Shown here piece after piece: positions 11,175-22,475 of a DNA stretch of 64,000 nt (position 1 is the stretch's first letter; each line of letters starts with the position of its first letter). Source of the DNA: Chrysopilus asiliformis. Its lineage: Eukaryota; Arthropoda; Insecta; Diptera; Rhagionidae. A program made the translations under genes and the position numbers. The notes under the pieces were generated by a model. The model was not told the origin of the DNA. It did not search any database and saw nothing but the letters and a program-made list of their open reading frames with translations. Location: NCBI GenBank assembly GCA_964034945.1, contig OZ035962.1, positions 73,423,597 to 73,487,596 on the forward strand, written 5' to 3'.

Positions 11175-12288
11175 ATTTTGTTTTCTACAGGAAAACCGGA
11201 TTTATTAATATCCCAAAAAGCGATTGTGGGTTATAACAAACCCCTTTGATGGTATTACATTTAATAACAAATAAAATAAAAGTATTAACTTGAAATTTTT
11301 ACCTTTTTGTACATAAAATTCCGTGTTCCTTTTTATCTATCCTACCGCTTTCCTCTCCAATCATTTTATACCGGATTTATGCAAAATATTTAATCTCAAA
11401 AATCGTATCATAGAGAGTTTATATTTAATAAACGGTTTTGAGTAGAATTTTTTAAAGAGATTTTTTTATAGAATTGTATTTAATGGCTAAAGGTTTTATT
11501 AATATTACTTCTGGAATTTATTTTTGTTTTCAAAATATTAAAATTGATTGAAAAAATATCAATCTAACATATTTATGATACTTAAAAAATCCGAAAAGAA
11601 GAGAGAGTCATTTTTTCCAAGTATAAGCAACTGAAATTCGTTACCTTTGATAACATGTTTCCATTAAGTAAGCCCAGAATTAAATAAAAAAAAAACACAA
11701 AAAATATCCTTTGATTGAAGAATATATTTCAATTTCCAAACATCTTAAGGGAAATCCCTCTGGACACTTGGAAAATGTTTGTAAACACAAAACAATAGAA
11801 TCTGTTTCTTAGGTGAATTAAATCGATCTTGAGCACACAGAAAACCATAATAAGAGCTAAACAAAAGTAAAACAAAGAGAATGCTATGTTTTATTATATT
11901 TCGGTAAACCAATGTACGGATTCAAGATACACAGTTGATACGTGGATATAATCTGTATAAGATTCCACAGTTATTTAATATTAAGGTATTCTGAGAGTGC
12001 GTATATGTTTAAGGATGTTTCGGTTTATTTCTCGACCAAGATATTTACATGAATAAAACGAAAACAATTAATTTGCTAAGAAGTCATTTTCGTTGTCCTT
12101 TCTGTCTTAAGATGAACAGTAAAAGGATAAAAAAAGTTACTGAAATCCTTTTGTCTCAACAAACCTGAGGACAATAGAAAGTCAAAGGATCCCTTTGTGG
12201 CAGATACACTTAATTACCCAAAAGCGTTCCTAAGTGAATGAATAGAACAGTTGTTAATTCATACAGAATACAGGCGGACATTCATTTT
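11175..12288. other. No gene recognised
   Basis: Strongly AT-rich sequence in which I see neither genes nor clear repeats. Confidence 0.5.
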
Positions 12289-12345
12289 TGTGCACGCAAT
12301 ATAAGAGCCTTTTTTTGGGTAATTTGGAGTCGCTGAATCTGAATC
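12289..12345. repeat. Left member of distant inverted pair
   Basis: TGTGCACGCAATATAAGAGC followed by a T-run and the 'aatttgg.gtcgctgaat' unit is found inverted at 20376-20431. The two are 8 kb apart on either side of the structural hot spot. Confidence 0.6.
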
Positions 12346-12460
12346 TGAGATATGAAGTGTAACGCAGAAATTAGTCTGCGTTATTTAAAATTTGGAAATC
12401 AAAAATTTCTTCCATCATATTTAAAACAAATTGATATTTTTTTTAAATAAGCTTTTAAAG

Positions 12461-12530
12461 CAGTGGCTATCAAGCTTTTTGGTTCACGGTATCCTTCAAA
12501 GACGCGCAACGTCCCACGGCCCCTGACTTA
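12461..12530. repeat. hAT-end-like fragment
   Basis: CAGTGGCTATCAAGCTTTTT followed by GGTTCACGG and 'gcaacgtcccacggcccc' resembles a widespread animal hAT terminus (CAGTGG..CTCAA.CTTTTTGG). I found no matching opposite end. Confidence 0.4.
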
Positions 12531-12925
12531 CATATCTTTAAAATTTAAAACCAAAGTACTAAATTCTTAAACTTAAATTATGATGCTTTAAACGGGTTGG
12601 CTGTTAATAATAAACGTATGATGCTTTAAACAATGCTTTAAACGTGAAGGTGAAGGCCTAATGTCGGCTTTCTGTTTTTTTATTTGATTTTTTCTGAAAA
12701 TGTGTTTCCAAATTATGTTTAGAAAATTGTGAGGTAGCAACTTCATTAAATAGTCAGAGAATACAGAAGGCAAAGTGGAAAATAATCCAATTAAACATTA
12801 CAGCCATGTTCAAAAGTGTTAGGCACAATTTCAAAATCAATTTTTTCCTGTTTACGTGTATATAATATGATAGTGAAACAATGTGATTTTAAGAATATCA
12901 AAATTTATTTATCTGACTAATATTA

Positions 12926-13043
12926 GGTGGGCCCACCCCTAGCCCTTTTTACAGCAGCGAGTCTTTTCGGCATTGTCGCTACAAGCCTATTTTCGTGTCG
13001 TCACTTATAAAATCCCATTCCTCCTGAATAGCCCTTTTCAGGG
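12926..13043 (-). pseudogene. Tc1-like transposase C-terminus (fragment)
   Basis: On the minus strand, sequence from 14415 to 14315, joined across the foldback to 13043-12926, reads as a Tc1 transposase tail. Visible motifs are AIQEEWDFISDD, then MPKRLAAVKRARGGPT, equivalent to the 'MPRR...A...KGG' tail of Tc1 family proteins. A one-base frameshift lies near the 'GLVATMPKR' segment. All DDE catalytic residues are missing, so it cannot be active. The foldback inserted into this frame, which shows that the Tc1 remnant is the older of the two. Confidence 0.75.
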
Positions 13044-13309
13044 GGTGCCGGTCAATTCATCGTAAACAATTTATCGTGAGACAATTTATCGTGAACAATT
13101 TATCGTAAAACAATTTATCGTAAGAACAATTTATCGTAAGAACAATTTATCGTAAGAACAATTTATCGTAAGACAATTTATCGTAAGAACAATTTATCGT
13201 AAGACAATTTATCGTAAGAACAATTTATCGTAAGACAATTTATCGTAAGAACAAGATTATTGTGGGAAGTGTTGGGGAGATGGGTCGGGTGGATGATGGG
13301 TTGGGTGGG

Positions 13310-13800
13310 TGATGGGTTGGGGGGGGGGGGGGCGGGGGAAGGGGTAAGGGGTGGGGGAAGGGGGGGGGGGGGGGTCGGAAGGGGGGGGGGGTCGGAAGGG
13401 GAAGGCGGAAGGGGGAAGGGGGAAGGGGGAAGGGGGAAGGGGGAAGGGGCAAAGGGCAAGGGGGAAGGGGGAAGGGGGAAGGGGGGAGGGGTAGGGGGGA
13501 GGGGGGGGGGGAGTTGTGGAGGGGTGGGGGAGGGGGAAGGGGGAGTTGTGGAGTGGTAAGGGGGAGGGGGAAGGGGGAGTTGTGGAGTGGTAAGGGGGAG
13601 GGGGAAGGGGGAGTTGTGGAGTGGTAAGGGGGAGGGGGAAGGGGGAGTTGTGGAGTGGGAAGGGGGGGGGAGGGGGGGTGGGGGAAGGGGGAGGGGGAAG
13701 GGGGAGTTGTGGAGGGGTGGGGGAGGGGGAAGGGGGAGTTGTGGAGGGGCGGGGAGGGGGAAGGGGGAGTTGGGGTGGGTAGGGGGGAGGGGGGATAAAT
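13310..13800. repeat. G-rich (C-poor) spacer
   Basis: About 490 bp of almost pure purine plus T, dominated by GGGGGAAGGG and GAGTTGTGGAG units (roughly 36-40-bp period at 13520-13760). It has many G runs of four or more, so it could form G-quadruplexes. The proline- or glycine-rich open frames across it are compositional artefacts. Confidence 0.85.
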
Positions 13801-13814
13801 TAATGATGTTTCGT

Positions 13815-14020
<206 letters not shown>

Positions 14021-14026
14021 GTAAGA

Positions 14027-14122
14027 ACAATTTATCGTAAGGAATATTATTTTTACAAATTCGGGCGCCCGGGCGCCCGGGCGCCCGAATTTGTAAAAAT
14101 AATATTCCTTACGATAAATTGT
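14027..14122. repeat. 96-bp perfect palindrome
   Basis: The palindrome is centred at 14074/14075. Its core is three tandem GGGCGCCC units, flanked by AATTTGTAAAAAT-type arms and one foldback unit on each side. Such a spacer-free palindrome could extrude as a cruciform. Confidence 0.9.
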
Positions 14123-14661
14123 CTTACGATAAATTGTTCTTACGATAAATTGTCTTACGATAAATTGTTCTTACGATAAATTGTCTTACGATAAATTGTT
14201 CTTACGATAAATTGTTCTTACGATAAATTGTTCTTACGATAAATTGTTCTTACGATAAATTGTTCACGATAAATTGTTTTACGATAAATTGTTCACGATA
14301 AATTGTCCGCGAATCCTTTTCAGGGTATCTTCTGATGTTATTTTTGTGTTTCCGGATATTTTTCTTCAAAATACTCCACAATTGCTCTATCAAAATCTAT
14401 GATTTCTTTGTAAAAAATGGGGGTACCTAACACTTTTGAACATGGCTGTACGAGTAAAGAGCACATATCATAATCATAGGTAGCAAATACTAGAGCAAAT
14501 AGCACAGCTATATATGCTTGTAACCAAAAAATATGTAAACAAAACCACCACAGCTGATCGATATTTTTTTACAAACAGCATTGCCAAGTCCGATTTTGTT
14601 ATTGTTGACTTTATATTTGACAGGCATGAAATTGAATAATTGAAATCCGTTTTGATCATAA

Positions 14662-15430
14662 TCTATACTAATTATATAAAGAGGTAAAGTTTGTTTGTTT
14701 GTTTGTTTGTTTGTTTGTTTGTGCAGGGTAATCTCTGGAACCACTGATCCGATTCTGAAAATTCTTTCACTGATAGAAAGCTACACTATTCCCGAGTGTT
14801 ATAGGCTACTTTTTATTGACCTCCCCCCTCTCCTTTGGTACCCCTTCCCTGATAACTTTCGAACCGTTCAACCGATTGGGGTGCGGCTTTCATTAATATA
14901 GAAGTCATTCCTCAAGGAAATTTTTCGCCCACTAATATCTACCCTCCCTCCTCTCAGTAAACCCCCTCGCCTGCTATCTTCTACAACAATGAGAGATTCG
15001 GATTCGGTTTTCTCCTTTAGGAAGGTCAGCCCTTAGGGAGATTTTTCGCCAACTAATATCTACCCTCCCTTCTCTCAGTAAATCCCCTCGCCTGCTATCT
15101 TCTACAACTATGAGAGATTCGGATTCGGTTTTCTCCTTTAGGAAGGTCAGCCCTTAGGGAGATTTTTCGCCCACTAATATCTACCCTCCCTCCTCTCAGT
15201 AAACCCCCTCGCCTGCTATCTTCTACAACAATGAGAGATTCGGATTCGGTTTTCTCCTTTAGGAAGGTCAGCCCTTAGGGAGATTTTTCGCCCACTAATA
15301 TCTACCCTCCCTCCTCTCAGTAAACCCCCTCGCCTGCTACCTTCTACAACAATGAGAGATTCGGATTCGGTTTTCTCCTTTAGGAAGGTCAGCCCTTAGG
15401 GAGATTTTTCGCCCACTAATATCTACCCCC
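14662..15430 (+). mobile_element. Helitron-like repeat with 121-bp minisatellite
   Basis: It begins TCTATACTAATTATATAAAG after an A, then (TTTG)n and a 'gggtaatctctggaaccactgatccgatt' type stretch. This arrangement is common in insect Helitron-related and other multi-copy repeats. Near-identical units start at 14901, 15021, 15142, 15263 and 15384 (period about 121 bp, the first diverged). The 3' CTRR end is lost where the array runs into the homopurine tract. Confidence 0.6.
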
Positions 15431-15435
15431 CCCCC

Positions 15436-16437
15436 AGGGTAAGGGGTAGGGGAAGGAGAAGGAGAAGGGGAAGGGGAAGGGGAAGGGGAAGGGAAGGGAA
15501 GGGGAAGGGGAAGGGAAGGGGAAGGGGAAGGGGAAGGGGAAGGGGAAGGGGAAGGGAAGGGAAGGGGAAGGGGAAGGGGAAGGGGAAGGGGAAGGGGAAG
15601 GGGAAGGGGAAGGGGAAGGGGAAGGGGAAGGGGAAGGGGAAGGGAAAGGGAAAGGGAAAGGGAAAGGGAAAGGGAAAGGGAAAGGGAAAGGGAAAGGGAA
15701 AGGGAAAGGGAAAGGGAAAGGGAAAGGGAAAGGGAAAGGGAAAGGGAAAGGGAAAGGGAAAGGGAAAGGGAAAGGGAAAGGGAAAGGGAAAGGGAAAGGG
15801 AAAGGGAAAGGGAAAGGGAAAGGGAAAGGGAAAGGGAAAGGGAAAGGGAAAGGGAAAGGGAAAGGGAAAGGGAAAGGGAAAGGGAAAGGGAAAGGGAAAG
15901 GGAAAGGGAAAGGGAAAGGGAAAGGGAAAGGGAAAGGGAAAGGGAAAGGGAAAGGGAAAGGGAAAGGGAAAGGGAAAGGGAAAGGGAAAGGGAAAGGGAA
16001 AGGGAAAGGGAAAGGGAAAGGGAAAGGGAAAGGGAAAGGGAAAGGGAAAGGGAAAGGGAAAGGGAAAGGGAAAGGGAAAGGGAAAGGGAAAGGGAAAGGG
16101 AAAGGGAAAGGGAAAGGGAAAGGGAAAGGGAAAGGGAAAGGGAAAGGGAAAGGGAAAGGGAAAGGGAAAGGGAAAGGGAAAGGGAAAGGGAAAGGGAAAG
16201 GGAAAGGGAAAGGGAAAGGGAAAGGGAAAGGGAAAGGGAAAGGGAAAGGGAAAGGGAAAGGGAAAGGGAAAGGGAAAGGGGAAGGGGAAGGGGAAGGGGA
16301 AGGGGAAGGGGAAGGGGAAGGGGAAAGGGAAAGGGAAAGGGAAAGGGAAAGGGAAAGGGAAAGGGAAAGGGAAAGGGGGGAAGGAAGAAGTGGTAGGAGG
16401 GTGGTAGGTAGAGGGAGGAAGTGGAGAGAGGAGGGGA
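15436..16437. repeat. ~1-kb homopurine (AAAGGG)n array
   Basis: It begins as GGGGAA and GGGAA repeats, then becomes a highly regular AAAGGG array from about 15644 to 16280 (about 106 units), then GGGGAA, then AAAGGG again to 16374, ending in degenerate purines. Hardly any pyrimidine occurs on the plus strand. G-quadruplex and triplex (H-DNA) formation are expected. The 346-codon Pro-Phe frame on the minus strand is an artefact. Confidence 0.95.
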
Positions 16438-16478
16438 TAAATTACTGATGTTTCGTCATACATTGCAATATATACATA

Positions 16479-16991
16479 TCTATATATATAAAAATGGATG
16501 TTTGTCTATTTGTCTGTCTGTCTGAGATTACAAAACTCAAAAACTACTGGACCGATTTTTACGCGGTTTTTTGCAAAATGATCTGTGTTGCCAGAAGCAG
16601 GTTTTTAGCTATGTTAGATTTTTAAAATTCGAGAGAGAAGGTCCTGTAATGATAACGCAAATGTCCTTTTTCCAATTTTTCTTGAAACAATTGACACTAG
16701 GGGGTTTTCGAGGTCGCTGATCGCGAATCCAGTGTTCGATTTTTCAAATGCTAAACGGAAGGTCCTGTAAAGATAACGGAAATGTCCTTTTTCCAATTTT
16801 TCTCGCAAAAATCGGCTTTGGGAGGTTTTCAGGGTTGCTTATCACGAATCTGAAGTTGGAATTTCAAAATTCGAAACGGAAGGTCCTGTAAGGATAACAT
16901 TTTTTCCCAAAACTTTTTAAGTTATCTATGGTTTTTTGGCATTCTAAAAGTTATACAAAAAACTTTTAGCTGCCAACGAAGGGTCTGCTAG
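16479..16991 (+). mobile_element. Non-autonomous Helitron-like repeat (HINE)
   Basis: It starts TCTATATATATAAAAATGG after an A and ends GGGTCTGCTAG before a T, which fits the Helitron rule (5'-TC...CTRR-3' inserted between A and T). Inside are (TGTC)n, 'ctactggaccgattttt', and three ~118-bp units with 'gaaggtcctgtaa.gataac' and 'gtcgctgatc.cgaatc'. It has no Rep/helicase. A reverse copy lies at 44450-44945. Confidence 0.7.
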
Positions 16992-17730
16992 TTTCTTATA
17001 AAGGTACAAACATTCATTTTAGGTTGAAAACTTGAGTTACTCAATTTAAATGATCAAGAAATAGTTGAAATGCATTTGATATCAAGTTTTTGGGTCTGTC
17101 AAAAACATTTTACAAACGGCGTTATTGTAATTTCAAATAAACAACGACGGTTGACAAAAAATACACTACCAGTTTTGTCTGAATTTCTAGTTTTCTATAT
17201 TCAAACGAATATAATTTTTAAGAATAAAATACATTTCTCATCTAGATCATCTGGTAACGCCGTTGCATCTGTCATTTTTGACACTATATTTTTTACTCTC
17301 TTTCACATTTAAGCACTTCAAACAAGAAAAAGAAGCATAAAACTAATTAAAACTAATTTTGGTATTTTTCCTTGTCTTCACACTGCCCTAATACATTTGT
17401 GGCCAAATGAAATTATTCTTCAGTAGAAAATCTTCACTTCTTCATTAATACAAAATAATCTTCCATTCTGGATTCTTCACGATTTTATTAGCCTTAACCT
17501 CATAAAAGCAAATTAAATCTGACTAAATTCAGCAAGTCACAAAATTGCTTGAAAACTGTTCTTTTAGTGCTCACACACAGAGCTCGAATACGCCCGAAAC
17601 ACTGGTCACTTGAATACGCAACTCTTTTTCGAGCTATAAAAAAATCAAAGTCGAATACAAGTTCTCGGAGCGAGCAACTTTAGAACAAAACCAGCATGTC
17701 AGTTAAATACGCCATAGTTAACTAACTAAG
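16992..17730. other. No gene recognised
   Basis: AT-rich sequence with no recognisable gene. An 80-codon frame at 17070-17312 has no similarity known to me. Confidence 0.4.
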
Positions 17731-18194
17731 GGTACGTTCTCGGTTTAAACCAGCTTCTGGCTTTATCGCTTCCCAGCCGCCGATTAAAATTATCACGAGT
17801 ATGAATTGCCGCGTCCATAGTGAACCAGCTTCTCGCTTTCTCGCGCACCAGCTTTCCGGCGAGATTTACGCCGGTACTTATAACCAGCGTGATTCTAGCT
17901 GGTGATGGTCATAGTTAATCTCGCGCCTGTACCGCAGATACAATGGCACTTTCACAAAATGTTCACAAGGCCAACTAACGATGACAACTAACAACTGTCA
18001 AAACAGCCTTGTAGCTGGTTACCGGCGGCGTTAACAAGAATTCAAAATTGATTCCGGTAAAAGCTGGTAAACGCCGGCTGATTCTCATGAAAGTGAGAAG
18101 CCTGTTCACTATGGACGCGGAAATTCATACTCGTGTTAATTTTAATCGGCGGCTGGGAAGCGATGAAGCGAGAAGCTGGTTTTATGGACGTACC
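17731..18194. mobile_element. Long-TIR MITE, copy 1
   Basis: The ends GGTACG...CGTACC sit in roughly 50-bp arms containing ACCAGCTTCT.GCTTTATCGC and CCCAGCCGCC. The interior is also largely self-complementary and repeats ACCAGCTT and CCGGCG motifs. A second copy is at 28361-28706. It is much more GC-rich than the surroundings, which marks it as foreign to the local sequence. Confidence 0.65.
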
Positions 18195-20325
18195 ATAACC
18201 AGAGATGAAAATAAGAGTTATTTTTTCTCTCTTTATCTCTCCTTTCAAGTTTCACTCACGACTAATAACGTTTTCGCTGTGTGAAAAAATATCTCTGAAG
18301 GAGATGAGTTTTACTTGTGCGACGAAAAACTCAAGAAGAGAGATAAATATTTTCTGTAAATAAATATCAGTTCTAATGAGAGATAAATATTTCCTGAAAA
18401 TAAATATCAGTTCTAATGAGAGATAAAATTTCCTGAAAATAAATATCAGTTCCAATGAGTTTTATTTCGCTGAGCTGACGAAAAACTCATTTGGCCGATT
18501 TTGTATGGTGTGGCTAGTGTACGATAAGAAATTATTATTTATTGTAAAGTAAATGAAAACGATATTTTTTTTTTACTTTGTATGAAACTTTTTTCTGGGG
18601 GGTGGTAGGGGGGGTGATTTCTTTTTTTGGAAAATAGTACGGAGCAAAATAAAATTAGGGAGGAAATTTCTGAACAGCACACGACTTTCTTATCGTTTAC
18701 GATGTTTCTCGCTTTGTTTGATACGTGGTCTTTTTAATATTATGTTGGTTTTATGGGGTGGTGATGGGTGGATGATGGGTGGGATAGTATGGGGTGGGGT
18801 GAGGGGGGAAGGGGAGGTGGAGGGGGGGGGGATTTTTTTTCCAAAAAAATTTTTTTTAGGAAAATACTCTAGAGCAAAATAAAATTAGCGAGGAAATGTC
18901 TGAACAGCACACGACTTTCTTATACAAAGAAAATTTTTTTTTAGAGCAACATAAAATTCTTGAGGAAATTTCTGAACAGCACATGACTTTCTTATACAGA
19001 AAAATTTTTTTTTCAAGAAAATACCCTAGAGCAAAATAAAGTTAGCGAGGAAATGTCTGAACAGCACACGACTTTCTTATACAACAAAAAATCGATTCTT
19101 AAATATAAAAATACACTATTTTAAAGACACGGGTTTTTTATTTTGTATGTTGATTTGGATATAGAATGGGGCATTCAGGAACTAACTGAAAAATAAAATA
19201 AATTTACCTATGTTGGTGATACACTGAAACATATATTGGACGTGATGTCGTGCAATGAGTTGGGGAAACGGAGCGTCAAAGCGAAGCGCCATTTTAAATC
19301 GTCCCATAGTAAGCCACTGGTTTTACTTTTGAAGCATCGAAATGTAAAAGCTTACGCACGCCTTGACGCGTCATTGTGTTTTCGCTATCAAACAAACCAA
19401 TTCAAACCCTGATTTCAGTGCGGTATTAATGTTTTACTATGTCATCTATGTCCCATTCATACAAATAAAAAACCCGTGTCTCTAAAATAGTGTATTTTTA
19501 TATTTAAAAATCGATTTTAAGAAAGTCGTGTGCTGAAAAAAAAGACATTTCCTCGCTAATTTTATTTTGCTCTAGGGTATTTTCCTAAAAAAAAATTTTT
19601 TTTTGTATAAGAAAGTTGTGTGCTGTTCAGACATTTCCTCGCTAATTTTATTTTGCTCTAGGGTATTTTCCTGAAAAAAAAAATTTTTTTGTATAAGAAA
19701 GTCATGTGCTGTTCAGACATTTCCTCGCTAATTTTATTTCGCTCTAGGGTATTTTCCTGAAAAAAATGTTTTTTTGTATAAGAAAGTCGTGTGCTGTTCA
19801 GACATTTCCTCGCTAATTTTATTTTGCTCCGTACTATTTTCCAAAATAAAAAATTTTTTGGAAAAAAAATCCCCCCCCCCTCCACCTCCCCCTTCCCCTT
19901 CTCCCCTCACCCCACCCCCTACTAACCCACCCATCATCCACCCATCACCACCCCATAAAAGCAACATAATATTAAAAAGACCACGTATCAAAAAAAAGCG
20001 AGAAACATTGAATATAAGTTTTTGACGACACATAAATGAGTTTTATTTTGCTCAATATAAATATTCCTCTTTGAATAGAGTTTTTCAAGTCAAGGAGTTT
20101 TTCAAAAACTCATTGAGTATAAGTTTTTCACAACATTTTAAATCTCTTTAAAAAAGAGTTTTATTCTGCTCGGCAAAAATATTCCTCATCAAGACTGAGT
20201 TTTATTTTGCTCGACATAAATATTCCTCATCAGAAGTGAGTGTTATTCTGGTCGATATAAATATTCCTCATCAGAAGTGAGTCTTTATAAAAATTGAGAA
20301 ATATTTTCATCTCTGACCATAACAA
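18195..20325. repeat. Giant foldback structure with tandem-repeat arms
   Basis: The outer ends share CAGAGATGAAAATA in inverted orientation. The left arm has a 40-bp tandem (18341-18459, three units with 'aaataaatatcagttctaatgag') and several ~95-100-bp units with 'gaggaaatgtctgaacagcacacgactttctta' wording (18640-19085). The right arm carries the inverted units (19515-19870) plus 44-bp 'gagttttattttgctcgacataaatattcctcatcaga' type units (20155-20290). G-rich (18770-18835) and C-rich (19868-19920) blocks mirror each other. No protein is encoded. Confidence 0.75.
19093..19513. mobile_element. Inner TIR element at the foldback centre
   Basis: About 55-bp arms (ATACACTATTTTAAAGACAC then GGGTTTTTTATTT) are inverted around a ~300-bp unique, more GC-rich loop (19150-19455). 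It sits exactly between the arms of the giant foldback, so it may be that structure's spacer or a later insertion. Confidence 0.55.
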
Positions 20326-20375
20326 GTGGATCTCAATAAAAGCTTGTAAGAAGTAGAACTGGTTAACCAGTGCCA

Positions 20376-20431
20376 GATTCGTATTCAATGACCCCAAATT
20401 ACACAAAAAAGGCTCTTATATTGCGTGCACA
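20376..20431. repeat. Right member of distant inverted pair
   Basis: Inverted counterpart of 12289-12345, ending CTTATATTGCGTGCACA. Confidence 0.6.
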
Positions 20432-20659
20432 CAGAAAAAAAATCTATTTTTGTCGGGCTATATAATATAATACAAATATGTGAACAATATAAGAAAATTC
20501 GTAATGTATGTTCTATAACTCCACCCAGAGAAATATTTTATCATATTGACAAAATTCCCGATTATGTGGACAAAAAATGTGTGAAAAAACGACTCTATAA
20601 GATAGTTTTACCATAGGGACAAAATTCTGTCATATGGACAAAATATTTCTTTGGTTGTA
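20432..20659. repeat. Dispersed TTTTGTC/GACAAAA repeat
   Basis: AT-rich sequence studded with TTTTGTC, GACAAAA and 'catatggacaaaa' motifs, similar to 47800-48105 and 53119-54120. The 'cacccagagaaat' landmark is shared with 47848. Confidence 0.5.
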
Positions 20660-21235
20660 TCGGCTCTTTCAACAAGGACATAACAATTTTGTATTTAAAT
20701 AAAACAGAATAATTGAGATATCGGGCTGAAATTTATTCCAGGTGTAGTGGACATGTTACATTTAAGTATGAAATTCGATGTCGTTCATATGGCCACCGCG
20801 AGCATTGGACTGATTGATTCTTTGGAGCCAATTTTTCACCACTCTTCCACACATATCGGCCGGAACGTGGCAATTTCGCGTTCGATATTGTTCCTGAGCT
20901 CCTCTAACGTTGTTGGCTTGTTGGCATAAACCAACGACTTAACATAGCCCCATAAAAAGAAATCTAATGGCGTTAAAGCGCATAAGCGAGGTGGCCATTC
21001 GACCGGACCATCATTTCATTCATCATTTCATTTCATCATTTTCATTATCATTTCATCGGACTCAGAATTTCGGTAGTAAGTTTTAATAATTTCCAAACGT
21101 TCCTCGTTCGTGAACTTCACCATGATAAAAATGTAAACATTGACTGACGTTTTAGCGTTGCCAGATCATAAAAAAAGTAATAGGGTGCGTTTTTATTAAA
21201 ATACAAAATTGTTATGTGCTTGTTGAAAGACCCGA
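20660..21235 (-). mobile_element. Deleted rosa-like (DD41D) mariner
   Basis: The inverted ends are TCGGCTCTTTCAACAAG-like and continue for about 40 bp (ACATAACAATTTTGTATTT). A TA duplication lies at 20658-20659 and 21236-21237. The minus strand carries both ends of a mariner transposase with the middle deleted. Confidence 0.85.
20745..21123 (-). pseudogene. Mariner transposase, N- and C-terminal remnants
   Basis: On the minus strand an ATG at 21123 starts MVKFTNEERLEIIKTYYRN, a mariner helix-turn-helix start, which breaks down in an ATGAAATG microsatellite (20998-21050). After the gap comes PLDFFLWGYVKSLVYANKP, the catalytic third-Asp block, then EELRNNIEREIA and a frameshifted tail. The first two catalytic Asp blocks are gone, so it is inactive. 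The third block is nearly the same as in the rosa-like element at 31096-31999, so both belong to the same group. Confidence 0.8.
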
Positions 21236-21256
21236 TAGAATTTCACTAATAGACAC

Positions 21257-21364
21257 CTTACACGTTCAATATATTGAACAATATTTAAGCAAAAATATTG
21301 AAGCGAATCATACGATTTTCAATACCCTTCAATATATTGAAGCAAAAATAATGAACGTGTAAAG
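21257..21364. repeat. Small AT-rich hairpin
   Basis: CTTACACGTTCAATATATTG is matched by the inverted CAATATATTGAAG...GAACGTGTAAAG. It is MITE-like; no target duplication is evident. Confidence 0.55.
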
Positions 21365-21786
21365 AGCAAAACAATTGGGCCGACACAACATTTATGGCGA
21401 CATTTCAGATTTTAAACTCATAGCACCCTATGTTTCTGTATACAATCAATCCGACCAACTTTGCCCTCGTAAAAATTTGAATCGAATTTAACTTTTGTCG
21501 GTCAGTTCGCCGACAAAATTTCATGGTTGATTCAAAATGAAATCTTATGGGCACGTCACAGAATCTAAATTTCGTCACTTAAAGAAAGTATTAGAAAATA
21601 TAGTTCGTATGCTGTGTTGCTTATACATTCACATTCCTTATATGTTATATGTGGGCTCACCGTCCAACTGCCAAAATCAAATGAAAAGCAAATGACAAAA
21701 TGTGCGCAATTGTATGTGGGACACAACATTGTCGCCGTAATCTGTCGCCGTAAATGTTGTGTCAGGCCAATTGTATTCCGGCCTTA
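21365..21786. mobile_element. 'ACAATTGGCC' MITE, copy 1
   Basis: The inverted ends carry ACAATTGGGCCGACACAAC and AACATTTACGGCGACA; the interior has 'catagcaccctatg.ttctgtatacaatcaatccgacc'. Uninterrupted copy of a family also present at 35950-39396 (with nested insertions) and 55108-55606. Confidence 0.75.
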
Positions 21787-22475
21787 AGGCAGGTATAAAG
21801 ATCACACTTCAAAGAACAGAAATATTCTTATAAATTTTAATGTCTCTAACTGAATTGTATCAGACATTTTTTTACCTTCCTACCTTATAAAGTTAAAAAA
21901 AATAAATCAAAGAACTGATTAAATTTAATTTCTTTATAAGTAGCAAAGTCTTAGACGATGTGAAGGACAAAATCCCGTTGTCACTTGGGAATACCGTGAT
22001 AAGATTTTGTTTTTTTTCTTTTATTTTTCAGTAACATATTTTTTTCTAATTTTCGTCCTTTTTCTTGATTTACGGGATGAATTTTAATGAGTCGCAAAGG
22101 GGCGAATGTAAATATTCTAAATTATTTAAGAGCATCTCTGGGGCGATTGAAGAAAAAAAATTGTTTTTAGATTCTAGCCCTTTTTGGGAGTGAAAACAAA
22201 GGTGTCATTAAAGGTTTCGCCATTTATTATTATTTTTCTACTGAAAAGGAAGGAAATAATTAATGTAAAAATGATTTAAAGCAGAACATTAGTTAGTTTC
22301 ATATTTTAAACGTACTTGATTTTTGTGGGTCTTTAATTGAACTATTATTGGTGCTTGAATCGAAATTAAATTTTTAAACATCAAATTGCGTATTTTGCAG
22401 AGATAATCTAGATTTTTAGGACCAAAAGTTTTTATTATCGACTAGGTTTAGAGTCTGGCACTTTTTTTACGTTAA
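21787..22475. other. No gene recognised
   Basis: AT-rich sequence in which I see nothing specific. Confidence 0.5.

Noticed and set aside
13056..13255. Evenly spaced short repeats that look CRISPR-like
   Set aside because: The 16-17-bp units are contiguous with no unique spacers, and an inverted array lies at 14108-14306, which is foldback-element structure.
15644..16280. AAAGGG array as telomere-like DNA
   Set aside because: The unit is not a known telomere repeat, and dipterans generally lack simple TTAGGG-type telomeres.
15423..16463. 346-codon Pro-Phe repeat reading frame on the minus strand
   Set aside because: It is the translation of the AAAGGG/CCCTTT array and has no coding signs other than the absence of stops.
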